Made by a program: the position numbers and the translations under genes
Source: an uncultured Clostridia bacterium
GTDB taxonomy: Bacteria; Bacillota; Clostridia; TANB77; CAG-508
Assembly: GCA_944387505.1 (NCBI GenBank)
Contig: CALXFG010000009.1
Span: forward strand, 1-50,704
Length of the DNA: 50,704 nucleotides
Direction of reading: 5' to 3'
Notes under the pieces: generated by a model
Seen by the model: the letters and a program-made list of their open reading frames with translations, nothing else
The model's database searches: none
What the model was told of the DNA's origin: nothing
Part shown: positions 1 through 10,300 of the stretch, piece by piece
Numbering within the stretch: the stretch's first letter is position 1
Layout of the letters: every line of letters begins with the position of its first letter

Positions 1-90
1 GAAGAAATACCAAAAATAAAAAAGCAATTGGAAGAAATACCAAAAATAAAAAAGCAATTGGAAGAAATACCAAAAATCAAAGAAGAATTA
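1..90 (+). repeat. 30-bp in-frame tandem repeat
   Basis: Bases 1-30 and 31-60 are identical, and 61-90 is a diverged third unit. Each unit encodes EEIPKIKKQL or a close variant. The array may extend left of the window. Such coding repeats can change copy number by slippage, which would alter coiled-coil length. Confidence 0.85.
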
Positions 91-357
91 ATACCTACAA
101 TGCAACAAGATATATTGCAAATTAAAGAAATTTTAAAGGAAATACCAGAAATTAAACAAGAATTACGTAATATTAGTGGATCTGTTGCTAGAATAGAAGT
201 TGAACATGGCGAAAAGTTAGCAATTTTATTTGATGCATTTAAAGTAAATACAGAAAAAATCGAAGAACAAGATAAGCGAATTACAAAATGTGAAAACACA
301 ATAGAAAAACATGATGATCAAATTTATATTTTAAATTCAAAAATTCAAAATACATAA
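1..357 (+). CDS. Coiled-coil protein, 3' part (5' end outside window)
   Basis: The frame is open from base 1 and ends at TAA 355-357, so the start lies upstream. The protein begins with near-identical ten-residue units (EEIPKIKKQL twice, then EEIPKIKEEL) encoded by a 30-bp tandem DNA repeat at 1-60 and a diverged third unit. The rest is charged heptad-like helix (SVARIEVEHGEKLAILFDAF, then TEKIEEQDKRI), typical of a long coiled coil. No enzymatic motif is visible. Similar short coiled-coil proteins occur in phage and mobile regions and as cytoskeletal-like proteins, but nothing here decides the role. Function unknown. Confidence 0.7.
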   Translation, partial: EEIPKIKKQLEEIPKIKKQLEEIPKIKEELIPTMQQDILQIKEILKEIPEIKQELRNISGSVARIEVEHGEKLAILFDAFKVNTEKIEEQDKRITKCENTIEKHDDQIYILNSKIQNT

Positions 358-397
358 AAGCCTATTAGTGTGCTTTTATAACTAACAGGCTTTTATG
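356..397. terminator. Bidirectional hairpin between convergent genes
   Basis: AAAAGCCTATTAGT pairs with ACTAACAGGCTTTT (one mismatch) around a short loop. It lies between the stop of the coiled-coil gene and the stop of leuS, with a short T run on either strand, so it could terminate both. Confidence 0.6.
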
Positions 398-404
398 AAA
401 TCAA

Positions 405-2828
405 TTATTTTACAACAATATTATAAATTTTATTTTTAACATAAATTTCTTTTATAATCGTTTTATTTTCCAATTTATCACTAACCGCTTTATGTACTTT
501 TTCTTTAACACTTTCTTCAACTTCATCTAAAGAAATGGTAATGGTTGCTTTCAATTTACCATTAAATTGTATAGGTAATGTAATTTCATCAGCAATTGTT
601 TTTTCTTCATCATATGTAGGCCATTCCATATATGCTAGCATTTCTGTGCCACCTAATACAGTCTGCCAAAGTTCTTCTGTCATATGTGGTGCAAAAGGAT
701 TTAGCAATTGTAAAAAGGTTTTAAACTCTGCTTTATTAATTTTCTTTTCTTTATAAAAATCATTTACTAGAGTCATAAAAGTTGAAACAGCAGTGTTAAA
801 TTTCATTTCTTCAATATCAGAAGATACTTTTTTAATAGCTCTATGCATTTCTTTTTCGAATTTTGAAGAATATTCTTCACCATCTACTAATAAGTTCTGA
901 AGATTCCAAACTCTGTCTAAGAATTTTGCACAACCTCTAATACTTTCCATAGACCATGGAGCTGTTTGATCAAAAGGTCCCATAAACATTTCATAAACTC
1001 TAAAAGCATCTGCACCAAATTCATTAACAATGTCATCTGGATTTACAACATTACCTTTAGATTTAGACATCTTTTCTCCATTGCTTCCAAGAATCATTCC
1101 GTGAGAAGTACGTTTTTGATATGGCTCTTTTGTTGGAACAACACCTATATCATATAAGAATTTGTGCCAAAATCTTGAATATAGTAAGTGAAGTGTGGTG
1201 TGTTCCATACCACCATTATACCAATCAACAGGTGACCTATATTCCAAAGCTTCTTTTGAAGCCAAAGCTTTATCATTATGAGGATCCATATATCTTAAAT
1301 AATACCAAGAAGATCCTGCCCATTGAGGCATTGTATCTGTTTCTCTTTTGGCTTTTCCACCACAATGAGGACAAGTCGTATTTACCCATTCTTCATGTCT
1401 TGCAAGAGGAGATTCTCCATTTTCACCTGGTTCATAATCTTCAACATCAGGTAATTTTAGAGGTAATTCTTCTTCTGGAACAGGAACCCAACCACATTTT
1501 TCACAATAAATCATAGGGATTGGTTCTCCCCAATAACGTTGTCTAGAAAATACCCAATCACGTAATTTATAATTTACTTGTTTTTTACCAATGTGATGAT
1601 CTTCTAAAAAGCTAATTACTTTTTTCTTAGCTTCTACAACTGGTAGATCGTCTAAAAATCCGGAATTGATTAATATACCAGTTTCTACATCTGTAAAAGC
1701 CTCTTTATCAATATCACATTCCATTGTTTCATGGGCAGGTTTAATAACTTGAACAATTGGTAAATGGAATTTTTTTGCAAATTCATGGTCACGTGTATCG
1801 TGTCCAGGTACAGCCATGATGGCACCTGTACCATAAGTAATTAGAACATAATCAGAAATCCAGATAGGAATTTCTTCATTTGTTAATGGATTAATGGCTT
1901 TAATTCCTTTTATTTCACAACCAGTTTTCTCTTTATTTAATTCTGATCTTTCAAAATCAGATTTTAAAGAAGCTTGATGTTTATATTCTTCAATTTCATC
2001 CATATTGGTAATTTTATCAGAAAGTTTGTCAATTATAGGATGTTCTGGAGCAACAACCATATAGGTAGCACCAAATAAAGTATCTGGTCTTGTTGTATAA
2101 ACTGTTAATGTTTCATCAGAATCAGCAATTTTAAAGGTAACTTCTGCACCTTCAGAACGACCAATCCAATTTCTTTGTTGTGCTTTAATTTTATCTAAAT
2201 AATCTACATCATCTAAATCATCAATTAATCTTTGTGCATATTTTGTAATTCTTAACATCCATTGACTTTTTTCTTTTTGAACTACTGGACTTCCACATCT
2301 TTCACAAACACCATTGACAACTTCTTCATTAGCAAGTCCTACTTTACAACCTGTGCAGAAGTTAATAGGCATTGTTGCTTTATATGCCAATCCATGTTTG
2401 TATAATTGAATAAATATCCATTGTGTTCATTTATAATAATTTGGGTCAGTGGTATTAATTTCTCTTGACCAATCAAAAGAAAAACCAATTGATTTTAATT
2501 GTTCTCTAAAATGGTTAACATTTTTCTCAGTGGTTATCTTTGGATGAATATGATTTTTAATAGCATAATTTTCAGCAGGTAATCCGAAAGCATCAAATCC
2601 AATTGGGAATAATACATTATATCCTTGCATTCTTCTCTTTCTTGCAATGATATCTAATGCAGTATAACTTCTAGGGTGCCCTACATGAAGACCTTGACCT
2701 GATGGATATGGAATTTCAATTAATCCAAACCATTTTTTCATAGTGAAGTCATCTTTTGCATTAAATGTTCCTTCAGCATACCATTTGTCTTGCCATTTTT
2801 TTTCAATTTCTTTAAAGTTATAACTCAT
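405..2828 (-). CDS. leuS: Leucyl-tRNA synthetase interrupted by an in-frame UGA
   Basis: Class I aminoacyl-tRNA synthetase that charges tRNA-Leu in the cytosol; about 807 codons, normal for bacterial LeuRS. The start ATG at 2828 has AAAGGATGG upstream. HVGH (HIGH box) lies at residues 48-51, KMSKS near 586-590, with the CP1 editing insertion between and a zinc-knuckle CTGC/CERC pair. Codon 134 is TGA (2427-2429) in TDPNYYK-[TGA][10 protein letters not shown]. LeuRS families commonly carry tryptophan here (YYKWTQW), from memory. Reading stays in frame across the stop and everything else looks intact. Possible explanations are recoding or readthrough, a recent nonsense mutation, a sequencing error, or a split enzyme. 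A restart at TTG 2390 would lack a good ribosome binding site. No T-box consensus was seen upstream. Confidence 0.9.
2427..2429 (-). other. In-frame UGA at a tryptophan position of leuS
   Basis: The minus strand reads AAA TGA ACA CAA TGG ATA, encoding K-stop-T-Q-W-I. A single G-to-A change from TGG gives TGA. No frameshift accompanies it. Confidence 0.9.
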
Positions 2829-2932
2829 GCTTCTAATCCATCCTTTCAAATGTTTTATAAACCGTATTATATAACAAAAAACTATGAGTTTCAAGAGAAA
2901 AAGGCGAAGTCATATAGATAATAGATAATCTT

Positions 2933-3164
2933 GTTACTGTTCAGACCTTCTTTAGCTAAGAGGAATAATATGTTATCATTTTAGGGTTCTCGGCTACCCT
3001 TCAATTCCCGTTTAAGAAATTCTAATATCTAAATCGTAACGATACCCGGAAACAGGACCCTTTACGACTTATATATAAGAATTTCTAAAACGATTCCGGT
3101 CGCATTCGAACCCTAAAATGATAACATATTATTCCTCTTAGATGAAGAAAGTCTTAGCAGAAAC
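2933..3164 (+). repeat. 232-nt two-stem element, family 1, copy 1
   Basis: Lies between divergent leuS and the HD gene. Outer arms 2933-2989 and 3108-3164 are complementary, perfectly so over 2959-2989. An inner stem pairs 3011-3039 with 3062-3090 around the apical loop 3040-3061 (ACCCGGAAACAGGACCC). Internal loops are TCGGCTACCC... at 2990-3010 and CGATTCCGGTCGCATTC at 3091-3107. Core bases match copies at 19876 and 31205, whereas the outer arms differ but remain self-complementary. The remaining bases of the 2829-3217 gap show no other feature. Confidence 0.9.
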
Positions 3165-3217
3165 TAATCTTGAAATAAAAGGAGAAAAATGATAGAATGC
3201 ATAACGAGGTGAATATC

Positions 3218-3994
3218 ATGATTGATATACTAAGAGCAAAGAAAGTATTTGCAGAATATGTAAAAGCATATGATGCAAAAAATGATAAAATAAAAATGAA
3301 AATAGAACATATAGAAAGAGTTTCACAAGTGGCAAAAAAATTAGCAACAAAGTTAGAACTTGATGAGGAAGATATAAAATTAGCAGAATTAATAGGTTTA
3401 CTTCATGATATAGGAAGATTTGAACAAATAAAAAGATTTAACACATTTAATGATAGAAAAAGTGTTAATCATGGAGAATATGGTGTGCATGTGTTATTCA
3501 ATAAACAAGATGGAATGATTCGAAAATTTATAGAGGATAATCAATATGATCATATTATTAAAAATGCCATTTATTATCATAATAAAGATAAATTAGATAT
3601 CCCGGATAACTTAACAACTAGGGAATTATTACATATTAAAATCGTAAGAGATAGTGATAAGATTGATATATTAAATATATTAACATATGAAAAAAAGGAA
3701 ACTGCTTGGGAAAAAGCGGATTTATCAGATGATGTCATTACTGAAGAAATTTATAACGAATTTATGGAAAATGGAAGAATTGATTATCACAAGAAAAAAA
3801 CAAGTGCAGATAGTTTAGTAGGACACTTTGCATATATTTTTGACTTTAATTTTCCAGAAAGTATTCAATTTGTAAAACAACAAAATTATGTGGAAAAAAT
3901 ATATAAACGATTTGTATTCCATGATTCAAAAACAATGGAACAATATCAAAAGATATACAATAAAGTTCAAAATTATATGAAAACAATTTTATAA
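3218..3994 (+). CDS. HD-domain phosphohydrolase
   Basis: Metal-dependent hydrolase of the HD superfamily, probably acting on a nucleotide or phosphoester; substrate unknown. The early part contains IEHIERVSQVAKKLA followed by LLHDIGRFEQ, the conserved HD pair, then NHGEYGVHVL with another metal-type histidine, YYHNKDK, and IVRDSDKIDIL with the closing aspartate. That is the full H...HD...D pattern. The start chosen is ATG 3218 because GAGGTG sits six bases upstream; an upstream ATG at 3197 would add seven residues. The gene stands alone, downstream of the family 1 repeat. Confidence 0.85.
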   Translation: MIDILRAKKVFAEYVKAYDAKNDKIKMKIEHIERVSQVAKKLATKLELDEEDIKLAELIGLLHDIGRFEQIKRFNTFNDRKSVNHGEYGVHVLFNKQDGMIRKFIEDNQYDHIIKNAIYYHNKDKLDIPDNLTTRELLHIKIVRDSDKIDILNILTYEKKETAWEKADLSDDVITEEIYNEFMENGRIDYHKKKTSADSLVGHFAYIFDFNFPESIQFVKQQNYVEKIYKRFVFHDSKTMEQYQKIYNKVQNYMKTIL

Positions 3995-4142
3995 AAGATG
4001 GAATGAAAACAATGAGAGGGTTAAAATATTTTCATTAAACCATGCGTTTTATATAAAATATAAGAATGAATAGGAATAAAAATAATATTAAGAAATATTT
4101 TATTAGATTTGTACTATTTTCAGAAAGGAAAGAAAAACAAAA

Positions 4143-6137
4143 TTGAGCAAAAAATTAATCATAACAGAAAAGCCATCTGTGGCAATGGAATTTGCAAAAG
4201 CATTAAAAATCACAACGAGTAGAAAAAATGGTTACTTAGAATCCAACGATTGGATTATTACATGGTGTGTAGGACATTTAGTTACCATGAGTTATCCAGA
4301 AAAATATGATGAAAAATTAAAATTTTGGAGATTAGATACTTTACCATTTATTCCGAAAGAGTGGAAATATGAAATTATACCACAGGTACAAAATCAATTT
4401 AACATTGTACAACAATTATTGCAAAGAGAAGATATAGAAGAAATATATAATGCCGGAGACTCTGGAAGAGAAGGAGAATATATACAAAGACTTGTCTTTA
4501 TGATGGCAAAACCAAATCCAAAAGCAAAAATGAAAAGAGTATGGATAGATTCACAGACAGAAGAAGAAATTTTAAGAGGAATTCGAGAAGCAAAAGATAT
4601 GTCAGAATATGATAGTTTATCTGATAGTGCTTATTTAAGAGCAAAAGAAGACTACTTAATTGGAATTAATTTTTCTAGGTTATTATCTATCATATTTGGA
4701 AGAAGATTGGCACAAAATATTCATGAAGATAGAGCTTCTATTTCTGTAGGAAGAGTCATGACTTGCGTATTAGGAATGGTCGTATCTCGTGAAAGAGAAA
4801 TTCGAAATTTTGTGAAAACAAAATATTATAAAATTATGGGAGAATTTGGAGAAGAACAATCTTCTTTTAAAGCAGATTGGAAGGCAACAGAAAAATCGAC
4901 TGTATGGGAATCTCCTAAACTATATAATGAAACAGGATTCAAAAAAGAAAACGATGCGAAAGATTTTATTGCAAGTTTAAGTCATAAAAAAGCAGTTATC
5001 ACAGAATTAAAAAAATCAAAACAAAAAGAAAATGCACCATTGTTATTTAACTTAGCAGAAATCCAAAATGAATGTACCAAACGATTTAAAATCAAACCTG
5101 ATGAGACATTGGAGATTATTCAAAATCTATATGAGAAAAAATTAGTTACCTATCCTAGAACAGATGCGAGAGTATTATCAACAGCAGTTAGCAAAGAAAT
5201 TAATAAAAATTTAAATGGAATTGCAAAAGGTTGTAAAGACGAAGAAATACAAGGATATATTAAAAAAATGGTAGAAGAAAAGTATTCTACAAATTTAGCA
5301 AAAACAAAATATGTCAATGATAGTAAAATCACAGACCACTATGCCATTATTCCAACAGGGCAAGGATATGAAAATTTTAATAATTTACCACAATTACAAA
5401 AAGATATTTATTTAGTCATTGTAAAACGTTTCTTAGCCATTTTCTATCCACCAGCAGAATATAATAAAGTTCAATTAACAATTGAAGTAGAAATGGATAA
5501 AGAGAAAAAAGAAACGTTTACAACAAGTGGAAGAGTATGTATCAATCAAGGATTTTTAGAAATCTTAAAACCAATAGATAAAGAAAATAAAAAGAAGAAA
5601 TCCACAAAAGGTGAGCAAGATGTGGAAAATAAAGAGGAAGAAAACAAAAATAGTGAAAATAAAACAACTGATTTAGAAATCTTAAAGAAATTGAAAAAAG
5701 GACAAGAAATATTGATTAAGAATTTCGAAATCAAAGAAGCAGAGACCTCACCACCAAACAGATATAATTCAGGTTCCATTATTCTAGCGATGGAAAACGC
5801 AGGAAAGCTAATCGAAGAAGAGGAACTAAGAGAACAAATAAAAGGTGCTGGAATTGGAACAAGTGCCACAAGAGGAGAAATTATAAAAAAATTAGAAAAG
5901 ATAAATTATATAGAAATTAATAATAAAACTCAAATTATTACACCAAGTCAAAAAGGAGAATATATCTATGATATTGTCATGCAATCTATGCCAGATATGT
6001 TAAATCCAAAATTGACAGCTAGTTGGGAAAAAGGCTTAGATATGGTAGCGAAAAAAGAAATTAAGCCAGATGAATTTATGACAAAATTAGAGAATTATAT
6101 CAATAGTAAATTTAACAAACTAGTAGTGAAAATGTAA
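4143..6137 (+). CDS. topB: DNA topoisomerase III (type IA)
   Basis: Type IA topoisomerase that cuts one strand through a 5'-phosphotyrosine link and decatenates DNA. 664 residues. The Toprim domain starts at LIITEKPSVAMEFAKAL and includes NAGDSGREGEY, where the DxGREGE spelling is the one I associate with Bacillus-type TopB. The catalytic tyrosine is Y337 in TYPRTDAR. A lysine/glutamate-rich linker around residues 480-510 (KENKKKKSTKGEQD) interrupts the core. There is no C-terminal zinc-finger domain, consistent with TopB rather than TopA. The start is TTG 4143, preceded by AAAGGAAAG. It appears monocistronic. Confidence 0.93.
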   Translation: MSKKLIITEKPSVAMEFAKALKITTSRKNGYLESNDWIITWCVGHLVTMSYPEKYDEKLKFWRLDTLPFIPKEWKYEIIPQVQNQFNIVQQLLQREDIEEIYNAGDSGREGEYIQRLVFMMAKPNPKAKMKRVWIDSQTEEEILRGIREAKDMSEYDSLSDSAYLRAKEDYLIGINFSRLLSIIFGRRLAQNIHEDRASISVGRVMTCVLGMVVSREREIRNFVKTKYYKIMGEFGEEQSSFKADWKATEKSTVWESPKLYNETGFKKENDAKDFIASLSHKKAVITELKKSKQKENAPLLFNLAEIQNECTKRFKIKPDETLEIIQNLYEKKLVTYPRTDARVLSTAVSKEINKNLNGIAKGCKDEEIQGYIKKMVEEKYSTNLAKTKYVNDSKITDHYAIIPTGQGYENFNNLPQLQKDIYLVIVKRFLAIFYPPAEYNKVQLTIEVEMDKEKKETFTTSGRVCINQGFLEILKPIDKENKKKKSTKGEQDVENKEEENKNSENKTTDLEILKKLKKGQEILIKNFEIKEAETSPPNRYNSGSIILAMENAGKLIEEEELREQIKGAGIGTSATRGEIIKKLEKINYIEINNKTQIITPSQKGEYIYDIVMQSMPDMLNPKLTASWEKGLDMVAKKEIKPDEFMTKLENYINSKFNKLVVKM

Positions 6138-6140
6138 AAA

Positions 6141-6188
6141 AATGCAAATAGTCGGCTATATAGCTTAGTTGACTGTTTGCATTAAAAA
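6141..6188 (-). terminator. Rho-independent terminator of the SDR gene
   Basis: AATGCAAATAGTC (6141-6153) pairs with GACTGTTTGCATT (6171-6183). Read on the minus strand the stem is followed by seven Ts at the end of topB, so it fits the SDR transcript. On the plus strand no T run follows. Confidence 0.7.
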
Positions 6189-6229
6189 GTTTAGCTAGAT
6201 AAATTTTTATTAAAATGTACGAATAAAAT

Positions 6230-7129
6230 TTAAACAATGGTACCACCATTAACATGAATAATTTGACCAGTGACATAGCGAGAATCATCAGAAGCTAAAT
6301 ATAAATAAGCAGGGGCAAGTTCAAAAGGCTGACCTGCTCTTTTTAATGGCGTTTCTGTACCAAAAATAGAAACTTCTTCTGCCGTAAAAGAAGCAGGTAT
6401 TAGTGGTGTCCAAATAGGACCTGGTGCTACAGCATTTACACGGATTTTGCTATCTGCCAAAGATAAAGCCAATGACTTTGTAAAAACAGTAATGGCACCT
6501 TTGGTAGAAGAGTAATCAATTAAATTTTTCTTTCCAGCAAAAGCAGTAATAGAAGAAGTATTAATAATACTAGCATTTGCTTCCAAATAAGGAAGTACGG
6601 CTTTTGTTAAATAGAAAAATGAAAAAATATTGGTTTCAAATGTATTTTTTAATTGTTCTGCTGTAATATCTAATATACTATTTTGCGAAAATTGCACACC
6701 ACAATTATTTACTAAGATATCCACTTTTCCAAAAGTTTTCAGAGTTTCATTAATGACTTGTGTAGAACTTTCTTCTTTTCGTAAATCACATGCAATTAAT
6801 AAACATTTTCTACCATAATATTCAATAACTTCTTTAGTATAGTTAGCATCTTCATGTTCATTTAAGTAAGCAATGACAATATCGCAACCTTCTTTTGCAA
6901 ATAAAATACTAACAGCTCTACCGATACCACTATCACCACCAGAAATGATAGCAACTTTCCCTTGAAGTTTTCCACTTGGTATATCATTTTGATTATCAAA
7001 AATAGGAAGTGGATTCATTTGGTTTTCTATTCCTGGTTGTACGGACTGATGTTGAGGAGGAAAAGTAATAGGTTGTTGTTTACAAACTGTTTCAAAGTTG
7101 TAATAGGGAATAAATGGATAATCATTCAT
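6230..7129 (-). CDS. Short-chain dehydrogenase/reductase
   Basis: NAD(P)-dependent oxidoreductase of the classical SDR family; substrate unknown. A roughly 55-residue N-terminal extension rich in Pro/Gln precedes the Rossmann fold. The nucleotide motif is GGDSGIGRAV, then NNCGVQ, catalytic Ser in INTSSITAF and YSSTK for the Tyr-Lys pair. PGPIWTPLIPA closes the active site. The extension and motif spelling resemble the general-stress SDR group (Bacillus YhdF/YhxC-like, YghA-like) from memory. The start ATG at 7129 has AAAGGAG upstream. It is divergent from mfd. Confidence 0.88.
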   Translation of the reverse strand: MNDYPFIPYYNFETVCKQQPITFPPQHQSVQPGIENQMNPLPIFDNQNDIPSGKLQGKVAIISGGDSGIGRAVSILFAKEGCDIVIAYLNEHEDANYTKEVIEYYGRKCLLIACDLRKEESSTQVINETLKTFGKVDILVNNCGVQFSQNSILDITAEQLKNTFETNIFSFFYLTKAVLPYLEANASIINTSSITAFAGKKNLIDYSSTKGAITVFTKSLALSLADSKIRVNAVAPGPIWTPLIPASFTAEEVSIFGTETPLKRAGQPFELAPAYLYLASDDSRYVTGQIIHVNGGTIV

Positions 7130-7246
7130 AATAACATTCTCCTTTATACAATAGTTTCCATAGTGGTTATTATATGCAATTCTTTTATATTTATGCCTAT
7201 AAATAAGTCGATATTAAATAATAAAGAAATATATTTACAAAAACTA

Positions 7247-7275
7247 TTTATATTTTCTAAAAAAAGTAGTATAAT
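7247..7275 (+). promoter_or_regulatory. Putative sigma-A promoter of mfd
   Basis: TTTATA (7247-7252) and TATAAT (7270-7275) with a 17-bp spacer, about 40 bp before the mfd start. The -35 is weak, the -10 is consensus. Confidence 0.5.
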
Positions 7276-7317
7276 ATAGAAATCAGATTTATGCTTCAAG
7301 GAAGGAATGCAAGTAGA

Positions 7318-10300
7318 ATGAATACCATATTAGGAGAACTTGGAAAATCTCAAAAGTTTGTAACATTGGTAAATCAAATAGAAAAAGAAAAAAGTCCGAT
7401 AATGTTATCGGGCTTAACTGGCGTGGGAATGGTAGAGTTATTAGTTGGTATCAATGAATATGCCAAAAGACCAATTTTAATTGTTACATACAATGAAATT
7501 CAAGCAAAACAAATATCAGAAAATATAAAAGCATTTATAGATAAAGGAGATATTTTCCCTAAAAAAGAAATTGTCACTTATGACTATATTGCAGAAAGTA
7601 AGGACTTACCTTATGAAAGAATAGAAGTTTTAAGTAAAATCAAAGAAAAAAGAAATCCAATCATAGTAACAACGATAGAAGCTTTAATGCAAAAATTACC
7701 ACCAAAAGAAGTACTGTTTAAAAACTTATTACATTTCAAAGTAGGAGATATCTATTCATTAGAAGATATAAAGAAAACACTAGTAAATCTAGGATATGTG
7801 AGATGTGACTTAATAGAAGGAAGAGGTCAATTTAGTATTAGAGGTGGCATTTTAGATATTTCTGTTTCTGACAAAATAGGTGTGAGAATTGAATTCTGGG
7901 GAGATGAAGTGGACTCTATTAGAAATTTTGCCATTGTTAGCCAAAGGTCAATCAATACTTTAGAAAAAGTAGAAATTTATCCAGCACATGAATACATATT
8001 AGAACAATCCATAGAACAAGTCTGCAAAAATATCAGAAATTTAAGTGTAACTGAAGCACAAAAAGAAATTTTAGAAGAAGATATAGAGCAAATTATTGCT
8101 GGAAACTATATTAGTAAAATTGATAAATATTTTGATTGTTTTTATACAAATTTTTCTACATTATTAGATTACTTATCAGATAAATATATTATTGCATTAG
8201 ATGAAGAAAGAAAAATAGAGCAAAGAACAGAAAATATTAAACAAGATAGAAAAAATCTAATCGATGCTTTGGTGGAAAAAGAAAAAATGATTCCACAAGC
8301 ACTAGAAGATAATGTCGAATATGAAGAAATCGAAGATATCTTAGAAATTGGAAAAAGAAATGTAATCTATTTAGAAAAACAAGATAGTGTAACCAATAAA
8401 CAAGCAGAAAAATATGTTTTTGAATATAGGGAAGTCAATTTCTATAAAAGTGAGATTGAAAACTTATTTGAAGAATTAAAAGAAGCCTTAAAGCAAAAAA
8501 AGAGTGTATATGTATTAGTTGAGAATAAGGAAAAGGCGAAAAAACTAAAGGAAATATTAGAAAAAGAAGAAATTATTTGTAAGATAGAAGAAAAACTAGA
8601 CAAAACCATTGTCGTAAAAACAGTAGAAAAAGTCGTTACTATTGGAATTGGAAAAATATCTGCAGGATTTGAAAACTATGAAATTAATCAATTGGTTATT
8701 TCAGCAGATGAATTAATTAGTGGAGAAAAGAGAAAAAGAAAAGCTGTTCATTCTGCCTACACAGAAGGGGAAAAGGTTGTATTTGCTGATTTAAAAATAG
8801 GAGATTATGTGGTTCATAAAACCTATGGAATTGGTATCTATATAGGTGTCAATACCATTAAAGCAGATGGAACGATTAAAGACTATATCAAAATCAAATA
8901 TAAAAATGATGATATTTTGTATGTACCAACAAACCAAATGGACATGATTCGAAAATATGTTGGTGGAGATAAAATTAATCCAAAAATCAATCGATTAGGT
9001 AGCAAAGAATGGGAAAATACCAAAACAAGGGTTAAGAAAAACTTAAGAGAAGTGGCAACAGAGTTAATAGAGCTATATGCCAAAAGAGAAAAATCACAAG
9101 GTTTTGCTTTTAGTAAAGATACCCCTTGGCAAAATGAATTTGAAGCAAAATTTCCATATCAAGAAACAGATGACCAATTACGTTGTATAGAAGAAGTTAA
9201 AAAAGATATGGAATCTAATAGACCAATGGATAGATTATTATGTGGTGATGTTGGATATGGTAAAACAGAAGTAGCCATAAGAGCAGCATTTAAGGCTGTG
9301 ATGGACCAAAAACAAGTAGCGTATTTAGCACCTACAACCGTTTTAGCAGAACAACAATATCAAGAATTTAAAGAAAGAATGAAAGATTATCCAATCAAAG
9401 TAGAAATTTTGAATAGATTTAAGTCTGCAAAATATCAAAAAGAAGTTATCAAAGGTTTGAAATTAGGAGAAGTCGATGTTGTGGTTGGAACCCATAGAAT
9501 TCTTAGCAAAGATGTGGAATTTAAAGATTTAGGCTTATTAATTATCGATGAAGAGCATCGATTTGGTGTAAAAGATAAAGAGAAAATCAAACAATACAAA
9601 ACCAATGTAGATGTTTTAACAATGACAGCAACACCAATTCCAAGAACTTTACACATGTCTATTGTAGGTGTAAGGGATATGTCTGTTATCTATGAACCAC
9701 CACATAATAGAAGACCTGTACAAACTTATGTATTAGAATATGATAGAGAAGTGATAAAAGAAGCGATTACAAAAGAATTAGAAAGAGACGGGCAAGTATT
9801 TTACATCTTTAATAATGTGGAAAATATCCAAAGAAAAGCGGATGAAATATCAAGACTAGTGCCGGAAGCAGAAGTTTCTTATGCCCATGGACAAATGTCA
9901 GGAAATCAGATTGAAGAAATCATGAATGATTTTATACAAAAGAAATCAAATGTGTTAGTTTGTACAACGATTTTAGAATCTGGAATTGATATTCCAAATG
10001 CCAATACGATTATAGTTGAAAATGCAGATAGAATGGGATTAGCACAGTTATATCAAATACGAGGAAGAGTAGGAAGAAGTGATAGGCAGGCTTATGCATA
10101 TATTACCTATAAACGAGATAAATTGCTATCAGAAGTAGCAGATAAGAGGTTAAAAGCCATAAAGGAATTTACAGAATTTGGTTCAGGATTTAAAATCGCG
10201 ATGCGTGATTTAGAAATCAGAGGAGCAGGAAGTTTACTTGGGGAAATTCAATCAGGACATTTAGAACAAGTAGGATATGATACCTATTGTAACTTGTTAG

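Noticed and set aside
2390-2392. Independent translation of the C-terminal LeuRS part from TTG 2390
   Set aside because: No credible ribosome site precedes it, and homologous coding sequence continues unbroken upstream to the UGA.
2829-3217. T-box riboswitch upstream of leuS
   Set aside because: No AGGGTGGNACCGCG-like antiterminator or terminator pair was seen on the minus strand; the structure present is the dispersed 232-nt repeat.
3197-3217. Upstream ATG start for the HD gene
   Set aside because: GAGGTG is better spaced for ATG 3218; the extra seven residues match nothing.
4440-4480. Defective Toprim site in TopB (DSGREGE instead of DxDREGE)
   Set aside because: I recall the DxGREGE form as usual in Firmicutes TopB proteins, so it is not evidence of inactivity.
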